From: Methanobrevibacter sp.
GTDB lineage: Archaea; Methanobacteriota; Methanobacteria; Methanobacteriales; Methanobacteriaceae
DNA length: 9,585 nt
Reading direction: 5' to 3'
Assembly (NCBI GenBank): GCA_009776495.1
Contig: WRNS01000016.1
Span: forward strand, 1-9,585
The notes under the pieces were generated by a model that was given only the letters and a program-made list of their open reading frames with translations, made no database searches and had not been told where the DNA came from. The first letter of the stretch is position 1, and the number at the start of each line of letters is the position of its first letter. Position numbers and translations under genes: made by a program. This document shows positions 1 to 6,955 of the stretch, one piece after another.

Positions 1-8
1 TAAAATAA

Positions 9-47
9 AATGATAATATAAAATGATAATTTACAATGATAAAAGTA
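9..47. repeat. 13-bp tandem direct repeats, three copies
   Basis: AATGATAA occurs at 9-16, 22-29 and 35-42, exactly 13 bp apart. The remaining 5 bases of each unit are AT-rich but less conserved. The array lies at the left edge and may continue outside the window. It could be a binding array upstream of the left-edge gene or simple AT slippage; the regular phase is what can be seen. Confidence 0.6.
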
Positions 48-112
48 AATAATTATAAAAAAATTTGATTTATTAAATAATAAAAATAAAAAATAATTTT
101 TCATAATATTTT

Positions 113-125
113 TTAATATATAAAA
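113..125 (+). promoter_or_regulatory. Candidate TATA box of the left-edge gene
   Basis: TTAATATATAAAA lies about 25 bases before the ATG at 143 and 18 before the one at 137. Initiation would fall close to the start codon, so the transcript could be leaderless from 143. Competing AT-rich matches further upstream keep the confidence low. Confidence 0.4.
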
Positions 126-136
126 ATCAGTAGGTA

Positions 137-430
137 ATGAATATGGATTTAAATTTAGGAAATGGTTATGCTGAAACAAGTTTAGAACAAATAATTGTTA
201 AAAATGTCCGTATTAATAAAGAAAACATTTTAAAACCTACATTCGATGATTTAAATTTTTATGCAAATCTTAAATCAAAAGATGATTACCTTAAATTACT
301 TGAGTATGGTATTTTTCACATTGAATTAGAAAGTGGAAAAATATTAGTTGATTGTAAATTAGATGACAGTGTTAGCTTTGTTAATGAAAATACAGATATA
401 AAAGGAGATTATAGCTTTTCCAGATTGTAA
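137..430 (+). CDS. Uncharacterised 95-97 aa protein
   Basis: I do not recognise this protein. It is the only plus-strand gene and converges on the RNA-ligase-like gene. The product is soluble and acidic, rich in Asn/Asp/Lys/Leu, with no membrane segment. Residues 45-60 (LKSKDDYLKLLEYGIF) look helical and 61-85 (HIELESGKILVDCKLDDSVSFV) look like beta strands. There is a single cysteine. Two in-frame ATGs lie at 137 and 143; AGGT at 132-135 is spaced better for 143. The codon composition, similar to that of neighbouring genes, and the absence of a longer overlapping frame favour a real gene. A truncated gene fragment cannot be excluded. The spacer 431-606 after it is AT-rich and holds nothing I can name. 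Confidence 0.55.
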   Translation: MNMDLNLGNGYAETSLEQIIVKNVRINKENILKPTFDDLNFYANLKSKDDYLKLLEYGIFHIELESGKILVDCKLDDSVSFVNENTDIKGDYSFSRL

Positions 431-606
431 ATACTGAACAAATATATTGTCTTGTATTTTAAAGTCAAAAATAATTATAATGATTAAAACGATTATAACT
501 AATGAGAATATTTGAGGAAATAAAGTTTTAAATAATAAAAATTTAATGCTATTTAAATAAAATAAGAATGATATATATTTTGAAAATTTAATTGTTATAA
601 TCTCAC

Positions 607-1185
607 TTAAAACTCAAAAACATTATTATAATAATCTTTCAGGCGAAAGCTACTTAATGGTCTTATGACTATACTAGCACCTGAATCATGTGTTTCATTT
701 ACAGATTTAGATATATCGTTGGGCGAAGTTTTGTATTTATTAATGAGAGATTTTAAGTGTCCTTCAGATTCCAGCACACCTTTAAACAAAACAGGGGAAA
801 CAGACATGCCTAATTTTTTAGCTGCTCGTAGAGTATATGGATAACTTGTAACATGATTCTTATGAAAAATCATTATTACTCTGTTTTCTTTAATAAAGTA
901 TTTGTCACTAGGTGTGTGAGATAAACCTATTGTTTTTGGAGTATTTTGAAGGTGCTGAAGGTTATCATTATGCACATCTTCTGGAATCTTGTTTACTATT
1001 TCTGTAATACTAGATATGTATGGAGAAGAATTATGAAAACGTCCTTTACCAAACCAAGGCGAATCAGAGTTAGCTGACTGGTCAAAATCCAAACAAAAGG
1101 TAGGACTGTTTATTTTTTGAGTTATAACCACTCCACTCCAATATTTGCTTAACATATCGAAAACTTCTTTAACATCCTCAGTCAT
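607..1185 (-). CDS. Diverged or decayed RNA-ligase-like protein (tentative)
   Basis: A 192-aa protein whose layout recalls the small ATP-dependent RNA ligase family (PF09414-type). VVITQKINSPTFCLDFD (19-35) sits where these enzymes have the nucleotidyl-lysine motif KxDG. FGKGRFHNSS (45-54), the IMIF strand (104-107), a helix-plus-PVLF segment (LRAAKKLGMSVSPVLFKG) and SIVIRPLSSFRLKDYYNNVF (171-190) resemble later elements, including motif IV (EGxVIRP). Key features are altered: K24 is followed by I-N-S instead of x-D-G, Ala170-Ser171 replaces the Glu-Gly of motif IV, and the protein ends where motif V (a Lys pair) should come. It would therefore probably lack ligase activity. It could be a pseudogene remnant, a repurposed nucleotide-binding protein, or an unrelated family. 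The start rests on the TATA-to-ATG distance. Base use is less AT-extreme than the flanks, consistent with coding. Confidence 0.6.
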   Translation of the reverse strand: MTEDVKEVFDMLSKYWSGVVITQKINSPTFCLDFDQSANSDSPWFGKGRFHNSSPYISSITEIVNKIPEDVHNDNLQHLQNTPKTIGLSHTPSDKYFIKENRVIMIFHKNHVTSYPYTLRAAKKLGMSVSPVLFKGVLESEGHLKSLINKYKTSPNDISKSVNETHDSGASIVIRPLSSFRLKDYYNNVFEF

Positions 1186-1210
1186 AGAAAATATTTATAG
1201 TTCAATATAC

Positions 1211-1218
1211 TATATAAA
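1211..1218 (-). promoter_or_regulatory. Consensus TATA box, probably leaderless gene
   Basis: The minus strand carries TTTATATA, the exact archaeal TATA consensus, centred about 30 bases before the ATG at 1185. Initiation about 25 bases downstream would fall at or a few bases before that ATG. No Shine-Dalgarno is visible in CTATAAATATTTTCT, the sequence just upstream of the ATG. Together these suggest a leaderless transcript. Confidence 0.6.
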
Positions 1219-1404
1219 CATTACCACCGAAAAATAAGGATTACAAGGAAAGATTTTTTTAAAATTTCATTTATGTTTGCTATTTTTATTAATTAAGTCC
1301 TAATCGAAGATTTTCTTAAGTTAAAAAAAAATCATATATATTGAAAAATTAAAATAAAAATTTTAAAAATTTATTTATGAGAATTTTGAAAATCTACTAG
1401 TTTA

Positions 1405-1512
1405 AAATTAAAAAAAAAATAAAAACTAAAAAAATAAAAAAGAAAATAAAAGAACAGGAAATAAATAAAAAAATAGGAAATAAAAAAATAAAAAATTAAA
1501 AATTAAAAAAAA
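1405..1512 (-). terminator. T-tract terminator cluster after the paralogue pair
   Basis: On the minus strand several T runs follow the stop of paralogue 2 (plus-strand A runs at 1505-1512, 1482-1488, 1467-1473 and 1410-1419). A short duplicated unit, AGGAAATAAA, occurs at 1456 and 1475. This fills most of the 349-bp spacer between 1186 and 1534. The rest of the spacer is AT-rich and holds the promoter of the next gene; I see no gene there. Confidence 0.55.
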
Positions 1513-1534
1513 TCTGAATAAAATATTTATCCAT

Positions 1535-1849
1535 CTATTCAAAATCACATCTATCAATTAGTATGGTTATTGTTTCATTTTTATCTTTAGGAATATGGAC
1601 AACTTCAATTAAGTCATCTTTAATTTCTTCAAGATTTACCTCAACAGTAGAAGTAAAAGTTTCTTCTGAAACATTAATAATAAGGCTTAAACCTTCCTTC
1701 CCCTTATATTCAGAAGTATCAATTACTAATACTTCTCCAGGGGTGAAAACTCTATTATAAGAAAGTTCTAATATATCATAAACACGCACATTTTCCTTAA
1801 TGTAGCTTATAGCCTCATCACAGTCCATTTTTAACTCTTTGGTATTCAT
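1535..1849 (-). CDS. Uncharacterised small protein, tandem paralogue 2
   Basis: A 104-aa protein homologous along its whole length to the preceding gene product. Shared blocks are LELSYNRVF(T/A)PGEVL, the V(E/N)VNL(E/N)EIKDDL(I/L)E segment, HI followed by a Lys/Asp/Glu-rich turn, and ETI(T/I)I(L/I)I. It differs in having two cysteines (C10 near the N-terminus, C101 in the C-terminal RCDFE) and a longer tail. The ATG at 1849 follows AAGGT (1860-1864) by 10 nt, a usable but spaced Shine-Dalgarno. It is probably co-transcribed with paralogue 1 and followed by T-tracts. Both copies keep the central motif, so both are likely functional proteins. No recognised domain; possibly a hetero- or homo-oligomeric partner of its twin. 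The function is unknown. Confidence 0.8.
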   Translation of the reverse strand: MNTKELKMDCDEAISYIKENVRVYDILELSYNRVFTPGEVLVIDTSEYKGKEGLSLIINVSEETFTSTVEVNLEEIKDDLIEVVHIPKDKNETITILIDRCDFE

Positions 1850-1870
1850 TGTATCGTTACCTTTGCATAG

Positions 1871-2164
1871 TTAGTCTTCTATAATAATTATAGTTTCTTT
1901 TTCATCAGTGATATGACTCATCTCAAGCAAATCATCTTTGATTTCATTTAAATTAACACTAACGACATCATTAACAAGATCTCCATTTAAATGCAAAGAA
2001 ACTATTATTTCTTTTTCTCCAAATTCATCTTCAACCATAACATCTAGAACTTCTCCTGGAGCAAAAACTCTATTATATGACAGTTCCAAAGTATCTTCTT
2101 GTTTTACATTTAGTCTTACATATTCCAAAGCTTGATCTGGCTTTAAAACAATTTCTTCTCTCAT
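1871..2164 (-). CDS. Uncharacterised small protein, tandem paralogue 1
   Basis: An acidic, cysteine-free protein of about 97 aa with no signal peptide or membrane segment. The core is TLELSYNRVFAPGEVLDV followed by a beta-rich stretch (EKEIIVSLHLNG, VVSVNLNEIKDDLLEMSHI) and KETIIIIED. The same blocks in the same order occur in the next gene, so the two are clear duplicates. AAAGGG (2171-2176) touches the ATG at 2170 but is 6 nt from the ATG at 2164, so I start there (MREEIVLKPDQ); this also aligns better with the paralogue. The order is helix (DQALEYVRLN), then beta strands with a PGEVL turn. It may belong to one of the methanogen-restricted DUF families (DUF2097 comes to mind, unverified). 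The function is unknown. A 21-nt gap to the next gene implies co-transcription. Confidence 0.8.
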   Translation of the reverse strand: MREEIVLKPDQALEYVRLNVKQEDTLELSYNRVFAPGEVLDVMVEDEFGEKEIIVSLHLNGDLVNDVVSVNLNEIKDDLLEMSHITDEKETIIIIED

Positions 2165-2250
2165 GAACATCCCTTTATTAATTAAATTGATTTTGAATTT
2201 GGATATTTTTAATTTGTTTTTACAATTACATTAATAATTTTAATAAAATA

Positions 2251-2258
2251 AATATATA
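2251..2258 (-). promoter_or_regulatory. Candidate TATA box for the paralogue pair
   Basis: The minus strand reads GGTATATATT at 2260-2251, about 90 bases upstream of the first paralogue. This would place initiation near 2230, with a leader of roughly 65 nt. Other AT-rich hexamers occur nearby, so the assignment is weak. Confidence 0.35.
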
Positions 2259-2413
2259 CCTTATATCTATTATAATTTATCTAAAATTATCATTATTTAA
2301 ATTCATTTTACTTAAAATATATAAAATTAACTTATTAAGATTAAGATAAAAAGTAATATTTTAGAAATCTAGTAAATCCTAAGAAAAATTAGAAAATATT
2401 AGAAAATAAGATT

Positions 2414-2453
2414 AAAAAAAATAAAAAAAATAAAAATAAAAAAAATAAAAAAA
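2414..2453 (-). terminator. Poly-T terminator of the fwd operon
   Basis: Just after the fwdC stop the minus strand carries five runs of 5 to 8 T in about 40 bases (plus-strand A runs at 2414-2421, 2423-2430, 2432-2436, 2438-2445 and 2447-2453). This is a strong form of the archaeal T-tract terminator, with no hairpin needed. The remaining spacer to 2171 is AT-rich and holds the next promoter; I see no gene in it. Confidence 0.65.
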
Positions 2454-2476
2454 CAGAAAAATAGAAAGATTACTCT

Positions 2477-3286
2477 CTAGAGCAAATGTCTATTTTTTTC
2501 TGCATTTAACCAAAGACTTCCTTTTCCATTTCTAATTATGTCACCAGTAAATTTGATATATTTACCATTGAATTGTTTTCCAGAAACGGTTGGATTAGAA
2601 ACAATTTCTTCTTGATCAAAACCTTCAAGAAACATTGCCAATGTTCCATTAATAAGAATGTCTCCATTTAGCATTTGACCACCAGGAGAACGTGGAACAT
2701 TACCATCAATTTGGATGAAACCTTTAGACATGTGAATACCTGCAAGGATATCACAATTACCCTTAACATGTATTTGTCCACCAGTTAAACATTCTCCTAA
2801 TTGTTTTCCAGCATTTCCATGAACAGTAATGATTCCTCCAGTCATGCCTCTCCAATCACCGATGTAAGAAGCACCACAAAATTCTTTTACATTACCTGTA
2901 ATTTCTAATTCTCCACCAGTCATTTCTCTGCCAACATAGCTTTCAGCATTACCATTGATAGTAATACTTCCACCAGACATTTCAGCACCACAATGGAGAT
3001 CAACACTGCTATTGGCAACGATATGGCCATCGGTCATTTTGGAACCAATATATTTGACTCTGCCCAAGTCTCCATTAAGAGTCATTATAACTTCAGCAGG
3101 AGATTCAGCAGATCCTTCTACTTCAACATCAAAATAATCAGAAAGTGGGAATCTTGAATTTCCAATAGGCACCATATATTTATCAAAATCTGATTTTTCC
3201 CAGGTATAAACTTCATCAGGGATTAATTCATCAAATTCAAGTGCTATTGTAGAAGTCTTTTTTTGATTAAAAGTTATATTTTTCAA
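2477..3286 (-). CDS. fwdC: Tungsten formylmethanofuran dehydrogenase subunit C, beta-helix scaffold
   Basis: FwdC resembles the GXGXG (alpha) domain of glutamate synthase, a right-handed beta-helix that packs FwdA against FwdB/FwdD. Seven G-x-x-M-x-G-G-x-I-x-I-x-G-N type repeats with a 19-residue period run over about residues 81-220 (GAEMSGGSITINGN, GREMTGGELEITGN, GECLTGGQIHVKGN and others). One longer step contains the SYIGDWRG insert. There is no ATG near the start. An in-frame GTG at 3295 overlaps the Shine-Dalgarno AAGAGGT (3294-3300), so it cannot be used with that site. The TTG at 3286 (MKNITFNQKK) lies at a proper distance and is my choice, giving 269 aa. The gene ends with TAG and is last in the operon, before a T-tract terminator. 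Confidence 0.94.
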   Translation of the reverse strand: MKNITFNQKKTSTIALEFDELIPDEVYTWEKSDFDKYMVPIGNSRFPLSDYFDVEVEGSAESPAEVIMTLNGDLGRVKYIGSKMTDGHIVANSSVDLHCGAEMSGGSITINGNAESYVGREMTGGELEITGNVKEFCGASYIGDWRGMTGGIITVHGNAGKQLGECLTGGQIHVKGNCDILAGIHMSKGFIQIDGNVPRSPGGQMLNGDILINGTLAMFLEGFDQEEIVSNPTVSGKQFNGKYIKFTGDIIRNGKGSLWLNAEKNRHLL

Positions 3287-3302
3287 ATTAAACACCTCTT
3301 AG

Positions 3303-5012
3303 CTATTTACCTGCTTGAACATTAACTTCTATTGGATTAGGTACGTAGTTATCAAATACAGGATAATTTTCGTATTTAACAGTATAATACTTATCAAATA
3401 CTGGCATAATTTTTTCCATAAGTACTGCTTCTTTTTCTTCTAATCCTTTAACATTTGTCCAAATAGTCTGACTTTCTTTAGTAGAAACAACTTGTCCATC
3501 TTTAACCAAAATTTGTCCGTCTTTAACTGTTAAAGCTGCATTTCCAAATGCACGTTCAATAGCTTCATAATCATTAGATGGATCAATAGTATTAGGATTG
3601 ATATCATAAACAGCTATGTCAGCTCTAGCTCCAACACCTAAATGACCCTTATCTTCAAATCCATAAGCTTTAGCTGGAGCAGCCCTTGAAATAGTAGCTA
3701 TTTCATTGAAATCATATTCACGATCTAGTGTAGCTATTACTGATTTTCTTCCAACAGCTTTGTGAACCTCTCCATTTTCAATCATTTCCAATCTACGTTT
3801 ATTACTCATTAACCAAGAAATCACTCTAGGATATCTTATGAAAGGACCAGCATTTGGACTGTCAGTAGTTAACATGATTTGCCATGGATTTTCAACCATC
3901 ATGAACATTTCAAGTCCGATAGCCCATTGAACAGAGTGTACACTATTTCTTCCAGAGTAAATAAATGGAACAATTCCAGCTGCAGTTTCAAGTTCAATAT
4001 CTTTATTAGCCCATTTGAGACCATTCAATTGATGAAGATCAAATTCCATTGGAGCATCTGCAGTCATAGTAGTAGTTTCATCTAAAGTAATTTGACCAAC
4101 ATCACAAGTGACGTAATCATTATTGTTAATGAATTTAGCTACATCTTCTGCACCAGATTCAAAATCTCTCCAGTTAGTTCCAGCATAAGAATGGTACTGG
4201 ATGTGAGTCATATGAACAGTTTGATTTCTTACAGGAGAATTTTTAGCTACGTCTTTAACAATATCCATACTTTCAACAGTAGTTTCATAGTTGCCAGGAT
4301 GGCCTAAATCATTTGGATGAAGGTGAATTGAATGAGGAAGTCCTAATTTTTCATTAGCTTCAGCTAATGCATGAATAACTTCACGAGAAGTTACATCCCA
4401 ATAAGGAACAGGATCATCAACACCATGTACATTCATTCCCCAACCCCAAGCTTCACTACCACCAGGGTTTACAATTTTTACTCCATATCCTCTAGTAAGT
4501 CTTAACCACTTAGAAATTAAAGCAGCCAAATCATCAATATTATTCTCTTTAGCATATTCTAATACAAACCAGTTATTACCAAACAATGGTAATGCTGCAA
4601 TATCAATATTAGGAATTGCTACAATTTCTTCGTGGGTATGTTTTGCCTCTAAAGGAGGCATAGCTGCTTCTATAACAGTTCCATATCCCATTCTAGAATA
4701 TCTGTATCCAGTTGCAGGACAACTCGGAATAGAAAATCCAGTTTCTGCACGAGTAACGTCAGTTTTAGGAACTATTCCTTTTCTTGAATCTTCAGGCCTA
4801 TATAATCTTCCTACAACCAATTTTGGTCCAGCAATGTGAGAATGAGGATCAACACCAGCAGCCATAACTATTTTATCAGTAACATCTAGTTCTTTAGCAT
4901 TGGAAGAAACATTATCGACGATTTTTCCGTCTTTAAACATAACATCCTTTTTTTCACCATCAATGTTATTGGTAGGATCATAAACAGTACCATTTTTTAA
5001 TATGTATTCCAT
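3303..5012 (-). CDS. fwdA: Tungsten formylmethanofuran dehydrogenase subunit A, amidohydrolase
   Basis: FwdA is the amidohydrolase-superfamily subunit that condenses formate, delivered by an internal tunnel from FwdB, with methanofuran to give formylmethanofuran. It has 569 residues, the usual family length. The visible metal-site elements are H57-x-H59 (DPHSHIAG), K179 in GYGVKIVNPGG as the expected N6-carboxylysine bridging two metals, H230/H232 (SIHLHPNDLGHPGN), the H267/H270 segment (TVHMTHIQYH) and the catalytic D384 (LTTDSPNAGPF). These match the positions known for M. wolfeii FwdA (His57/59, Lys178, Asp385) almost exactly. The ATG at 5012 follows AGGTGATC (5015-5022). The gene ends in TAG 16 bp upstream of the chosen fwdC start. 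It appears intact. Confidence 0.97.
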   Translation of the reverse strand: MEYILKNGTVYDPTNNIDGEKKDVMFKDGKIVDNVSSNAKELDVTDKIVMAAGVDPHSHIAGPKLVVGRLYRPEDSRKGIVPKTDVTRAETGFSIPSCPATGYRYSRMGYGTVIEAAMPPLEAKHTHEEIVAIPNIDIAALPLFGNNWFVLEYAKENNIDDLAALISKWLRLTRGYGVKIVNPGGSEAWGWGMNVHGVDDPVPYWDVTSREVIHALAEANEKLGLPHSIHLHPNDLGHPGNYETTVESMDIVKDVAKNSPVRNQTVHMTHIQYHSYAGTNWRDFESGAEDVAKFINNNDYVTCDVGQITLDETTTMTADAPMEFDLHQLNGLKWANKDIELETAAGIVPFIYSGRNSVHSVQWAIGLEMFMMVENPWQIMLTTDSPNAGPFIRYPRVISWLMSNKRRLEMIENGEVHKAVGRKSVIATLDREYDFNEIATISRAAPAKAYGFEDKGHLGVGARADIAVYDINPNTIDPSNDYEAIERAFGNAALTVKDGQILVKDGQVVSTKESQTIWTNVKGLEEKEAVLMEKIMPVFDKYYTVKYENYPVFDNYVPNPIEVNVQAGK

Positions 5013-5037
5013 TAGATCACCTATTTATGCTAGTTAC

Positions 5038-6387
5038 TCATTTACTAGCTATTTTTTCCCCTTTAATTTTTTGAACTCTTTCATAAAGTTCTCTAACAAT
5101 CCATTCGTCATCTCTACAAGTTTCAGGCTTATCAATAGCTTTTTTCATGTATATTGGAACTCCATCCATTCTATAACTAGTTCCAGCAACTTCTACACCA
5201 ACGAATGAACCAGGTAATACAACATCTGCTAGCTCTGTAGAAGGTCCCCAGTGAATATCAATTTGAATTACAGGAATATTAGCTAAATGTCTGTTAGCTC
5301 CTCCAGGGAAGTGAGCTCCTGGATCAGCAGCTATTACCATGAAAACATCCACTTCTTCTCTTGTTAACAAATCGATAGTATTGGTTTCACCATTCATGTA
5401 TCGTGGATAACCTCTTGAAAAGTCAACACCATATGGGAATCCCATCTCAAAAGACATGAAAATATTAAATCCATTAACATTAAAATGTCCTCTCATAGGA
5501 ATCAAATTCCATTTAGAATATTTGTTTAAATCTTGAATCAACCTAATACCTGCGTCAATGTTTCTTTGTTTAGCTAAGGAGTGAGTTAATCCCAAACCGA
5601 AGAAAAGACAACCATATTCAGTAGTTTTCATAGCTTCTGCAAGTTCTTCAATAGTTTCTCTAGGAATTCCAGAAACTTTGTCCTCTTTAAGTTTTTTACC
5701 TCTTAAAACAGCTCTTAAAGCTGTGTAAAATTCATAATCCCCATTTGGATTGAATCCTACCCATATATCAGACATTTTTGCAGTATCTGTATATCTTGGA
5801 TCCATGGTAACAATAGTTCTATCAAATCTACCTTTTTTTCTGAAGTATCCTCGAGGAAATGCAGCATATCTCGCCAAATGTCTTGGGTGAGAATTCATAG
5901 CATTACTTCCAGTATAAACAATCATATCCGCCCTATTTTTAACTTCTCCAAGTGTGTTTACAGGATATCCTGAATTTTGAACAGCCTGAAGAGAAGGTCC
6001 ATGACAAATAGTAGCTTGATTATCTAAAACTGCACCTACATATTCTCCTAATTTAATACCTTGTTTCATGGTTTCAATTGAAGTTTCACTCCATCCATAA
6101 AACACTGGTCTTACAGAGTTAGCAATGAGTTCTGCAGCTTTGTCTAATGCAGTATCCCAGTCAGTTTCAACAAGCTCTCCTGCTTCATTACGAATCAAAG
6201 GCACTAATAATCTTTGATCCATATCTTCCATAATTTTACTTGCACCTAAACGACATGCATGCCTTACACCAACAACATGCTCATTTTTAACTAAATAGGT
6301 CAAATCATCACAATTACAACCACAAAAAGCACAAGTACAATTTTCGACTATTCTATCATAGTCTCTAATTGGTTCTTCATATGCCAT
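5038..6387 (-). CDS. fwdB: Tungsten formylmethanofuran dehydrogenase subunit B, catalytic tungstopterin subunit
   Basis: FwdB is the formate-dehydrogenase-like subunit that reduces CO2 to formate at a tungsten bis-pterin site. I place the start at the ATG at 6387: AGGAGA (6395-6400) is 7 nt away from it but only 1 nt from the in-frame ATG at 6393. Numbered from 6387 (449 aa), the N-terminal [4Fe-4S] ligands are probably C19, C22, C26 and C45 (CAFCGCNC then HAC), with extra cysteines C17 and C24. The tungsten ligand is C128, followed by H129 (ATICHGPSLQ), equivalent to Cys118-His119 of the M. wolfeii enzyme. It is encoded by a normal Cys codon, not by UGA for selenocysteine. MRGHFNVNG (about 298-306) carries the conserved active-site Arg. 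The gene stops at TGA and is followed by fwdA. The C-terminal pterin domain is supplied by FwdD. Confidence 0.95.
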   Translation of the reverse strand: MAYEEPIRDYDRIVENCTCAFCGCNCDDLTYLVKNEHVVGVRHACRLGASKIMEDMDQRLLVPLIRNEAGELVETDWDTALDKAAELIANSVRPVFYGWSETSIETMKQGIKLGEYVGAVLDNQATICHGPSLQAVQNSGYPVNTLGEVKNRADMIVYTGSNAMNSHPRHLARYAAFPRGYFRKKGRFDRTIVTMDPRYTDTAKMSDIWVGFNPNGDYEFYTALRAVLRGKKLKEDKVSGIPRETIEELAEAMKTTEYGCLFFGLGLTHSLAKQRNIDAGIRLIQDLNKYSKWNLIPMRGHFNVNGFNIFMSFEMGFPYGVDFSRGYPRYMNGETNTIDLLTREEVDVFMVIAADPGAHFPGGANRHLANIPVIQIDIHWGPSTELADVVLPGSFVGVEVAGTSYRMDGVPIYMKKAIDKPETCRDDEWIVRELYERVQKIKGEKIASK

Positions 6388-6402
6388 ATTCATATCTCCT
6401 AT

Positions 6403-6942
6403 TTATTCTTCTGGCTTAGTTATGCCTACATTAATCCTTTTATCAGTTAAATGATTGATAGACTTTTCAGCATCCTTATCATACTTCATATAAACTTTCG
6501 CCATCAGATCTGCCATGAGTAATGGTTCCTCATCAGTTTTTTCAATGGTTGCATCAACCCCTTTGTAAGTTGGGTCGCAGCAGCAGTAAGTATCTGGACT
6601 TACAACAACATTGGCCCATGGACCTTTACAAATGAAAATTTGACCTTCATGAGGAGCATCTCTTGAGTGAGCAGTGAATACTACAACTTCGCCCCAATCA
6701 GTTTTTACTAAAGCAGTATCCCAATTTTTAACATCTAATCTTGCCATATCTCGTGGATCCATATATGCAGTACCTGAAACATGCCGATATTCATCTTTTA
6801 AAGTAGAACCTCTTTTTTTACATGCTCCTTGATAAATATCAGAACCAGTATTTAAAATGACTTTAAGTTTATCCCTTTTTATCGCCATAGGTTCGTCATA
6901 TTTAACTACATTAGGAACAGCTGGTTTGTCAACATATGTCAT
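6403..6942 (-). CDS. fwdD: Tungsten formylmethanofuran dehydrogenase subunit D, pterin-dinucleotide binding
   Basis: FwdD corresponds to the C-terminal molybdopterin-dinucleotide-binding beta-barrel domain of formate dehydrogenases, here a separate subunit that closes over the tungstopterin held by FwdB. Family-type segments are LNTGSDIYQG (about 30-39), the PWANVVVSP segment (108-116) and GVDATIE (128-134). A triple cysteine, C120-C122 (TYCCCDP), follows the binding segment. At 179 aa it is longer than the roughly 130 aa I recall for the Methanothermobacter subunit. The extra length is an N-terminal stretch of about 25 residues (VDKPAVPNVVKYDEP) and a charged C-terminal tail after about 145. 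The start at 6942 is backed by AAGGAGT (6951-6957) 8 nt upstream, so the N-terminal extension is likely real rather than a mis-set start at Met19. Confidence 0.92.
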   Translation of the reverse strand: MTYVDKPAVPNVVKYDEPMAIKRDKLKVILNTGSDIYQGACKKRGSTLKDEYRHVSGTAYMDPRDMARLDVKNWDTALVKTDWGEVVVFTAHSRDAPHEGQIFICKGPWANVVVSPDTYCCCDPTYKGVDATIEKTDEEPLLMADLMAKVYMKYDKDAEKSINHLTDKRINVGITKPEE

Positions 6943-6955
6943 AAACTAACACTCC

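Noticed and set aside
1186..1534. Small RNA or tRNA gene in the long spacers (also 2171-2476 and 8710-9027)
   Set aside because: Sequence is almost pure A/T with no cloverleaf, no GC-rich island and no box C/D or kink-turn elements that I could see.
1563..2135. Two 65-aa plus-strand ORFs opposite the paralogue pair, sharing a TSPG(V/A)KTLL segment
   Set aside because: They are antisense to the same region of both paralogues, so their similarity just mirrors the duplication of the real minus-strand genes; they have no promoter or ribosome site.
2955..5208. Several 60-71 aa plus-strand ORFs opposite fwdC, fwdA and fwdB
   Set aside because: All lie antisense within well-supported genes, with no Shine-Dalgarno or TATA element of their own.
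5038..6393. Selenocysteine in FwdB (UGA at the tungsten ligand)
   Set aside because: The ligand is a normal Cys codon in ATICHG, and TGA serves as the plain stop codon of fwdB and moaA.
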